Positions 5,078 through 8,824 of a stretch of DNA of 8,824 nt are shown piece by piece. The notes beneath the pieces are model-generated. The model searched no databases and had not been told where the DNA came from. It was given only the letters and a program-made list of their open reading frames with translations. How positions within the stretch are numbered: the first letter of the stretch is position 1; each line of letters starts with the position of its first letter. The position numbers were made by a program, and so were the translations under genes. Origin of the DNA: Deltaproteobacteria bacterium (GTDB taxonomy: Bacteria; Desulfobacterota; Deferrimicrobia; Deferrimicrobiales; Deferrimicrobiaceae); NCBI GenBank assembly GCA_021802685.1, contig JAJZRM010000095.1, forward strand, positions 1-8,824. Direction: 5' to 3'.

Positions 5078-5284
5078 TCATGTCGATCCCTCCCGCCGCT
5101 CGTCCGCAAACGGACATTTCCTCCGGGCGCAGTCTTCCACCGTGTTAGATAAACCGACGCAATCTGCCGCGATGCAGACGGACACGTCCGCCGCCTGTTC
5201 CTTTCGGTGCTCCATCTGGCAGCAGATGGCCCGCCCCTCGCAGGTCGTGTGATCCACGCCGCAGGCGCAAACGTGGGGAGGCAT
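5078..5284 (-). CDS. Small cysteine-rich protein, probable metal-binding
   Basis: This 68-residue protein has nine Cys (C6, C8, C15, C21, C22, C37, C42, C52, C57) plus His residues near the N-terminus (MPPHVCACGVDHTTC). The C-x-C...C...CC pattern followed by three spaced Cys pairs suggests one or two zinc or iron-sulfur sites, but no named family is recognised. ATG 5284 shares one base with the stop of the replication gene (TGATG), so it is translationally coupled. Position at the end of the replication operon suggests an accessory role in replication or regulation, by inference only. Confidence 0.68.
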   Translation of the reverse strand: MPPHVCACGVDHTTCEGRAICCQMEHRKEQAADVSVCIAADCVGLSNTVEDCARRKCPFADERREGST

Positions 5285-6297
5285 CAGTTGACCGCCTCGG
5301 GTCGCATTGTATTGACGAGCCGTTCGGCGAGGGCCAGCGGGATGGAGCCGTCCCGGGCGAGCGCCGAGGGGGGCAAGTTTCGCCTGAGGATGGACGCCAC
5401 GAACTTCCTCTTGTCCGGGGGTGTGACTTCTTCGAGCGCGGCCTCGGTTGCAGCAGGAAGGACGGCCGGGTGATCTTCCCCGTTGCCACGATCATCCCCA
5501 CCGGGACCGTGTTTTCCATCATCGACAACCGTTTCCGGTCCTGCGTTGTCGTTGCGCTCCCACGTCCGGACCATCGCCTTCCAGTCTTTCGCCGGGGTTC
5601 GGTTCTTCCCGATGACCCATCCTTTGGCCTCGTTCGAATCGACGAAATGCTCCGGGTCGATCTTGTTGCCCCTCTCGGTGCAATAGGCCCGGACCTCATC
5701 AACTGTTGGGGGGATGAAGGCGTGCGGTTTCTTCGCACGCGCAGACTTTTGATCTTTTTCTTTATCAGTATCAGTATCAGTATCAGTAGGGGCGCATTCT
5801 TCGGTCCCATAGGCGGCCTGAGTAGGCGGCCTATGTAGGGGGCCTACGTAGGCGTCCTGTGTAGGCTCCTTCCTCCCGCTCTTCCTTGGCTCCGCATATC
5901 TCCCTTCCCAGTTGACCTCAACGAGTTCGTGCGTCACCGGGTGATGGAAGCGCAAACGGTCGGTCCATCCATCCGGGGCGGGGTGCTTCGATGCGTGAGC
6001 GAATCGGCGATCCTGAAACTTCCACCACGACACGAGCTGGATGTACTTCTCCCCGCCGACCACGTACCACACGATCAACCCCGCGTCGTGCATCTGCCGG
6101 AGCTGTTCATCTACTTCCTTCGATGACGTTTCGATGAGGGGGATCACCAGCGCCCGGATCTTCTTCGCGTGCCCGGGGAGGCGGCCTTGATGGTCTGCAT
6201 GGGGAAACATCCGCTCGAAGATGAGCTGTCCAAGAATCGATAGTTCCGCAACTTGGAGGGACAGACTGATGGACGCATGTAGATACGCCCGGTCCAT
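5284..6297 (-). CDS. Phage replisome organizer / replication initiation protein
   Basis: The protein has 337 residues. Residues about 1-105 look like a DnaD/O-type winged-helix region (ELSILGQLIFERMFPHADHQ, then a helix-rich stretch ending YVVGGEKYIQLVSWWKFQ). Residues 140-190 are a variable linker with a DTDTDTD repeat. Residues 194-249 carry the signature seen at the C-terminus of many phage replisome organizers: FIPPTVDEVRAYCTERGNKI, then D...F.D..E.KGW.IGKN....DWKAMVRTWERN. Such proteins bind origin repeats and recruit the host helicase/loader. An extra C-terminal region (250-337) is unassigned. ATG 6297 overlaps the AlpA-like gene's stop by one base (TGATG). The linker-coding DNA holds tandem iterons and an AT-rich tract, as in lambda O, where the origin lies inside the gene. 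Confidence 0.82.
   Translation of the reverse strand: MDRAYLHASISLSLQVAELSILGQLIFERMFPHADHQGRLPGHAKKIRALVIPLIETSSKEVDEQLRQMHDAGLIVWYVVGGEKYIQLVSWWKFQDRRFAHASKHPAPDGWTDRLRFHHPVTHELVEVNWEGRYAEPRKSGRKEPTQDAYVGPLHRPPTQAAYGTEECAPTDTDTDTDKEKDQKSARAKKPHAFIPPTVDEVRAYCTERGNKIDPEHFVDSNEAKGWVIGKNRTPAKDWKAMVRTWERNDNAGPETVVDDGKHGPGGDDRGNGEDHPAVLPAATEAALEEVTPPDKRKFVASILRRNLPPSALARDGSIPLALAERLVNTMRPEAVN
5763..5786 (+). repeat. TATCAG tandem hexamer, four copies
   Basis: Four perfect 6-bp units encode the alternating Asp-Thr of the linker on the minus strand. It is a slippage-prone microsatellite that changes length in frame (two residues per unit). Confidence 0.9.
5811..5862 (+). repeat. Four 13-nt iterons (AGGCGGCCTATGT type)
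   Basis: Units start at 5811, 5824, 5837 and 5850: AGGCGGCCTGAGT, AGGCGGCCTATGT, AGGGGGCCTACGT and AGGCGTCCTGTGT. A fifth, degenerate unit starts at 5863. The 13-nt period is not a multiple of three, so successive units are read in different frames, which argues that the repetition is selected at DNA level. The junction of units 3 and 4 forms the perfect palindrome GCCTACGTAGGC. Confidence 0.8.
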
Positions 6298-6509
6298 CAG
6301 CCCGCCCGCTTTACCCGATGGCGGGCAAGAAAATTATCCACGTCCGCCTCAAAATATCGGACCGTCCTCCCGATTTTGAGGTAGGGAAGCGATGCGAAAA
6401 TTCCCTTCCCAGAAGAACGCGCATTCATGAGCGTCCCCGGTTTGATCCCCAGGCGGTCCGCTGCTTCCGGATCTCGGAGGGGCCGCCCCTTTCCCGCATT
6501 TCCCACCAT
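6297..6509 (-). CDS. AlpA/excisionase-like helix-turn-helix protein
   Basis: The protein has 70 residues from ATG 6509, with GGAGG eight bases upstream; the in-frame GTG at 6518 would overlap that ribosome site. Residues about 11-35 (LRDPEAADRLGIKPGTLMNA) form the HTH, and the wing/C-terminus LPYLKIGRTVRYFEADVDNF (41-60) is the hallmark of the MerR-like HTH_17 group that includes AlpA and Xis. Members act as excisionases or activators of integrase genes, or as early regulators in satellites and prophages. It heads the replication operon, its stop sharing one base with the initiator start. Whether it controls excision or replication is inference. Confidence 0.82.
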   Translation of the reverse strand: MVGNAGKGRPLRDPEAADRLGIKPGTLMNARSSGKGIFASLPYLKIGRTVRYFEADVDNFLARHRVKRAG

Positions 6510-6530
6510 CCCGATCACCTCCCGCTTTTT

Positions 6531-6577
6531 GCTTACTTATAAGCGAGGGGATGCGCAGTAACCCCCTTTACCTGCGC
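6531..6577 (-). promoter_or_regulatory. Regulatory stretch upstream of the AlpA-like gene: palindrome and hairpin
   Basis: A dyad GCTTA-CTTA-TAAGC (6531-6544) contains a minus-strand TATAAG that could be a -10 box. Next to it is a hairpin, GCGCAG-TAA (6553-6561) paired with TTA-C-CTGCGC (6568-6577), 9 bp with one bulge. No T run follows on either strand, so it is not an evident terminator. No convincing -35 box is seen. An operator for the AlpA-like protein is possible. Confidence 0.4.
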
Positions 6578-6608
6578 GAAGCCTTGATGGGAGCGGGTTT
6601 GCGGGCGG

Positions 6609-7400
6609 TTACTTTTTCAGGGAATTTTTTGCGATGGCGACGTATCGCCGGAAGGACGAGCGGGTGATGGAGCTGGTGCGACCATCGGAATAGGTGACTT
6701 CGAGGACGCCGCCTCCCCGGATCAATTTTGCGCCCTTTACTTGTTCCGGCCTGTCTCCGGCGTCGTCCCCGGGAAGGGACTTCCAATAGAAGGTGTATGG
6801 GCTATCCGGATATTGTTTGACGGTACGGCGCAGCCATTCCAGCACGGGGCGGATCACCTTCTCCTGGGAGCCGCCCTCCTTGCCGGATTGCGCAAAGTAA
6901 CCTTTTGCCTTCGCCAAGCCGACAAGTTCCCCGGCTCTCACGCCGTCAGCCGCCGCCTCCGCCGTCTTCCCTTCCGCGATGTAGTCGCGGACGCTCTGGA
7001 TATTTATCAGAATCTCCGACGCGAACCATTCGAGGTGATCGCGGTTCCGGTACCCACGGGCTTCGACAAGGGCCGTCAGATTCCCGATGTTCCAGTCCCC
7101 CGACGCCGCCTTCTCTCCCCCGGGAATTTTGTATATACAGCCGGGGTCGCTCGGCAGTCCTGCACCTTCAAGGGTCCGTTTTGCGATCTTCTCGACGGAG
7201 GATATACTCCTTTCAAATTCATTTTCACCGGGCCGGAAGGAGAGTTTCTGATATGCGGCGTATCCTTCCGGGGCGGAAAGGTTGGTAATGCGGTATCGGG
7301 ACTGCTCCGTGAAGCCCTTTCCCTCTGCGTAATACTCCACGCCGGGGATCGTGTCCGATTTCTTCGGAGGGTGTTTCTTCTCCGGGCTGCGCCGCGTCAT
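6609..7400 (-). CDS. Unknown protein coupled to the integrase, 263 residues
   Basis: ATG 7400 (MTRRSPEKKHPPKKSD) overlaps the integrase stop as ATGA; longer in-frame starts would lie inside the integrase. The N-terminus is Lys/Arg-rich and probably flexible. The middle (residues about 30-170) is mixed helical, including SVEKIAKRTLEGAG, GDWNIGNLTALVEARGYRNR and ILINIQSVRDYIAEGKTAEA. The C-terminus (about 200-263) looks like a compact beta-rich region, FYWKSLPGDDAGDRPEQVKG then LEVTYSDGRTSSITRSSFRR. No signal peptide or membrane segment is seen. I recognise no family. Coupled translation with the integrase suggests a role in integration/excision or in maintaining the element, by inference only. 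Confidence 0.72.
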   Translation of the reverse strand: MTRRSPEKKHPPKKSDTIPGVEYYAEGKGFTEQSRYRITNLSAPEGYAAYQKLSFRPGENEFERSISSVEKIAKRTLEGAGLPSDPGCIYKIPGGEKAASGDWNIGNLTALVEARGYRNRDHLEWFASEILINIQSVRDYIAEGKTAEAAADGVRAGELVGLAKAKGYFAQSGKEGGSQEKVIRPVLEWLRRTVKQYPDSPYTFYWKSLPGDDAGDRPEQVKGAKLIRGGGVLEVTYSDGRTSSITRSSFRRYVAIAKNSLKK

Positions 7401-8569
7401 GCTACGCCTCCCGTCGTGCCGGTCTTCTTCTCTGCGGCATCCGCGATCCGGCCCATAACGTCCGCACCGCGCCTGAGCGCCTCGTCGTGCAAATGACTGT
7501 ACCTCGCCGTCATCAGCGGGGATCGGTGCCCCAACAATTTCTGTATCGTATAGAGGTCCGTCTCGCCGCTGGATGCCAAGGAGGACGCGAAGGCATGGCG
7601 TAAACCGTGATTTGGCCTGAAGTCGGCAGCAAGACCCGCAGCGTCTCGGATCTCCCGGGCGGTCTTCGCGATCTGTTTGATGCCTCGCGGACCTTTCCCG
7701 CGCATGCCGGAAAAGACGAAGGGATTCCCCGTCTCCTTCGGATGGTGCTCCAGCAGGTCCCGGGCCGCATCCGACAGCGGGACGCAGAGGTCCTGCCCGC
7801 CGCCTTTTCTGTCCCGAAGAGTGAGGAAGCCCCGGTCGAGGTCCACGTTTTCCCATCGCAGGTTCCGCGCTTCTCCGCGCCGCATGCCGGTCAGGAGTTC
7901 CAAAAGTTGGAAGTTCCCCTCCTGCGGGTCCGGCCATTCCCGGCACGCCTTGATGTAGGCGGCCACCTGCGCGTCCGTCAGAAATTCCGTTTTCTCGTTG
8001 TTCACGGGGGGGAGCTGGATCTTGAAGCCGGGACCTTTGGCGATGCACTTCTTCTCGCCGTACAGGATGATCCTGCGCAGCAGCCCCAGGACCTTCGCCA
8101 CCGTCGCGGGGGAGCGCGTCTTCAAGAGCCTGACGCGGAGGCGGTCAACATCCAAGGGAACGAGCGCCGCCGGTTCCTTGTTGCCGAATGGCGTCTTCAG
8201 GTGATTCTCATAATTTGATTTGTCGGAGACGTCGGCCTTGCCGTGGAATCGCTGCTTGACGTACTCCTCCCACAACTTGCCGACGGTCCACTTCCCTGCC
8301 TCTGCCGCCTTCGCCGCCGCCTCTTCCTTGCGTCGTTCCTTGTTCGGTAATTCCTTCCCTTCGATCTTTGCGCCGCGAATCCGCGAGGCGCGGGAGGCGG
8401 TCATATCGTCCTGTTTTGCTCTCCCCGCCTTCTCATAGTGCCGCTTCCCGTCGCGGTAATACTGGATATAAAAAATCTTCTCCGACTTGCCGTCGTGAGC
8501 GGTTCCCATGATGTAGAAAACGCCCTCGTGTTTCGTCTTCGTCGGCTTGAATCGGTTCCCCTCGCCCAT
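7397..8569 (-). CDS. int: Tyrosine site-specific integrase (phage integrase family)
   Basis: The protein has 390 residues from ATG 8569, with GGAGG five bases upstream; a TTG five codons earlier would overlap that site. Residues about 10-80 resemble the N-terminal arm-binding region (GVFYI...KIFYIQYYRDGKRHYEKAG), about 95-180 the core-binding SAM-like domain (TVGKLWEEYVKQRF...), and 195-385 the catalytic domain. The active-site set is complete: R230 (LLTGMRRGEA), K255 (RDRKGGG), H321 and R324 (HGLRHAF), H348 (LLGHRS) and the nucleophile Y357 (TARYSHL). It catalyses recombination between the element's att site and the tRNA-Val gene, whose 3' part lies about 150 nt upstream. It is coupled to the unknown gene at 7400. 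Confidence 0.93.
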   Translation of the reverse strand: MGEGNRFKPTKTKHEGVFYIMGTAHDGKSEKIFYIQYYRDGKRHYEKAGRAKQDDMTASRASRIRGAKIEGKELPNKERRKEEAAAKAAEAGKWTVGKLWEEYVKQRFHGKADVSDKSNYENHLKTPFGNKEPAALVPLDVDRLRVRLLKTRSPATVAKVLGLLRRIILYGEKKCIAKGPGFKIQLPPVNNEKTEFLTDAQVAAYIKACREWPDPQEGNFQLLELLTGMRRGEARNLRWENVDLDRGFLTLRDRKGGGQDLCVPLSDAARDLLEHHPKETGNPFVFSGMRGKGPRGIKQIAKTAREIRDAAGLAADFRPNHGLRHAFASSLASSGETDLYTIQKLLGHRSPLMTARYSHLHDEALRRGADVMGRIADAAEKKTGTTGGVA

Positions 8570-8580
8570 GTTCGCCTCCC

Positions 8581-8651
8581 TCAATGGTCTTCACTCATAC
8601 CGCTACTCATACCATTGAAAACATAATACGCGGTAGAAGGTGGGATGTCCA
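8581..8651 (-). promoter_or_regulatory. Integrase promoter with repeats in its leader
   Basis: On the minus strand, TGGACA (8651-8646), a 17-nt spacer and TATTAT (8628-8623) form a strong sigma70-type promoter. Just downstream are two direct copies of GGTATGAGT (8593-8601 and 8605-8613, 12-nt period) enclosed by an 8-bp inverted repeat, TCAATGGT (8581-8588) and ACCATTGA (8611-8618), directly before the ribosome site. They may be arm-type integrase/excisionase sites or an operator for autoregulation. Confidence 0.65.
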
Positions 8652-8724
8652 GCATCCGCAAATCCGCTCCCAGAGCCAGTTTACACGGGGGTTTAGGTAG
8701 GAGAGGTTAGAAGGCGGTAGGCGG

Positions 8725-8780
8725 CAAGCATCGCCCTTACAAGGCGAGGGTCACAGGTTCAAGTCCTGTTCCGCCTACCA
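8725..8780 (+). tRNA. 3' part of tRNA-Val(TAC), attachment-site remnant
   Basis: A perfect anticodon stem (8731-8735 with 8743-8747), loop CTTACAA with anticodon TAC at 8738-8740, a 5-bp T stem with TTCAAGT loop (8753-8769), the 3' acceptor strand TCCGCCT, discriminator A and encoded CCA at 8778-8780 are all present. The D arm is missing and the 5' acceptor strand is only mimicked by nearby AGGCGGT/AGGCGGC with a mismatch. This fits the duplicated 3' segment left on the host side after integration into a tRNA-Val gene; the complete gene should be at the left end of the element, outside the window. It is probably not functional itself. Confidence 0.75.
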
Positions 8781-8788
8781 AGCTTACA

Positions 8789-8824
8789 AGGGGGGTGCGA
8801 GATGATCGCATCCCCCTATTTTTA
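8789..8824 (+). terminator. Rho-independent terminator of the tRNA gene
   Basis: A 12-bp stem (AGGGGGGTGCGA with TCGCATCCCCCT, one G-T pair), loop GATGA, is followed by ATTTTTA. It lies nine bases after the tRNA CCA and is host sequence that originally ended the tRNA-Val transcript. Confidence 0.88.

Larger units (their letters stand above)
5720..5871. other. Candidate replication origin inside the replication gene
   Basis: In plus coordinates, left to right: a 7-bp hairpin GCGTGCG/CGCACGC (5720-5740), an AT-rich stretch (about 5745-5765), a TATCAG x4 repeat (5763-5786), then four 13-nt iterons (5811-5862) with a degenerate fifth to about 5871. Iterons beside an AT-rich unwinding element within the initiator gene match the lambda origin layout. 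Function is inferred from this arrangement. Confidence 0.55.

Noticed and set aside
4782..5081. 99-residue frame coupled (ATGA) to the Cys-rich gene
   Set aside because: Only the first 20 codons look coding; the rest is low in structure and biased like non-coding DNA. It is kept as part of the intergenic description rather than called a gene.
6741..7496. 251-residue plus-strand open frame
   Set aside because: Antisense to the 263-residue gene and the integrase end, which have clear coding evidence and coupled starts.

Overview
The window is the integrase-proximal (right) end of an integrated phage-like element sitting in a bacterial tRNA-Val gene. Every convincing protein gene is on the minus strand, so it reads from right to left. 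The only plus-strand genic features are the remnant 3' part of tRNA-Val(TAC) with encoded CCA at 8725-8780 and its rho-independent terminator at the right edge; these mark the junction with host chromosome. The DNA is GC-rich, with strong GGAGG-type ribosome sites and TGGACA/TATTAT-type sigma70 promoters, which suggests a GC-rich, probably Gram-negative bacterium. A Desulfobacterota-like host is only a guess. The tRNA copy lacks a proper 5' half and D arm, as expected if the element recombined into the tRNA gene and the intact copy lies at the other end, left of this window.

Layout from right to left. (1) Integration and control: tyrosine integrase (8569-7397) behind a good promoter with repeats in its leader, a coupled unknown protein (7400-6609), and an AlpA/excisionase-like HTH protein (6509-6297). 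(2) Replication: a replisome-organizer type protein (6297-5284) whose gene contains four 13-nt iterons, an AT-rich stretch and a hairpin, i.e. a candidate lambda-like internal origin; then a small Cys-rich protein (5284-5078). (3) Morphogenesis: P27-type terminase small subunit (4785-4438), three small genes (4423-3491), a 150-nt leader with three stem-loops, and an HK97-fold major capsid protein (3340-2036), closed by two hairpin/terminator structures. (4) A roughly 410-nt non-coding, strongly structured stretch (1626-2035). (5) A small-gene operon (1625-893), an autoregulated-looking ribbon-helix-helix gene (648-481), and a NUMOD3/HNH-type gene (from 470) cut off by the end of an IS21-like insertion sequence at about position 121.

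The genes look like one functional unit: many neighbours share 1-4 nt stop/start overlaps (translational coupling). The striking point is the morphogenesis set. It has a small terminase subunit and a capsid gene, but no large terminase, portal, protease or tail gene between or beside them. That fits a capsid-encoding phage satellite that borrows the rest from a helper, or a decayed or rearranged prophage. The missing genes could also lie left of the IS, outside the window.

The most interesting non-coding signals are a pair of tandem stem-loops in the capsid leader that share their loop and differ only by two compensatory base-pair changes, the iteron cluster inside the replication gene, and the hairpin-rich tract after the capsid gene.
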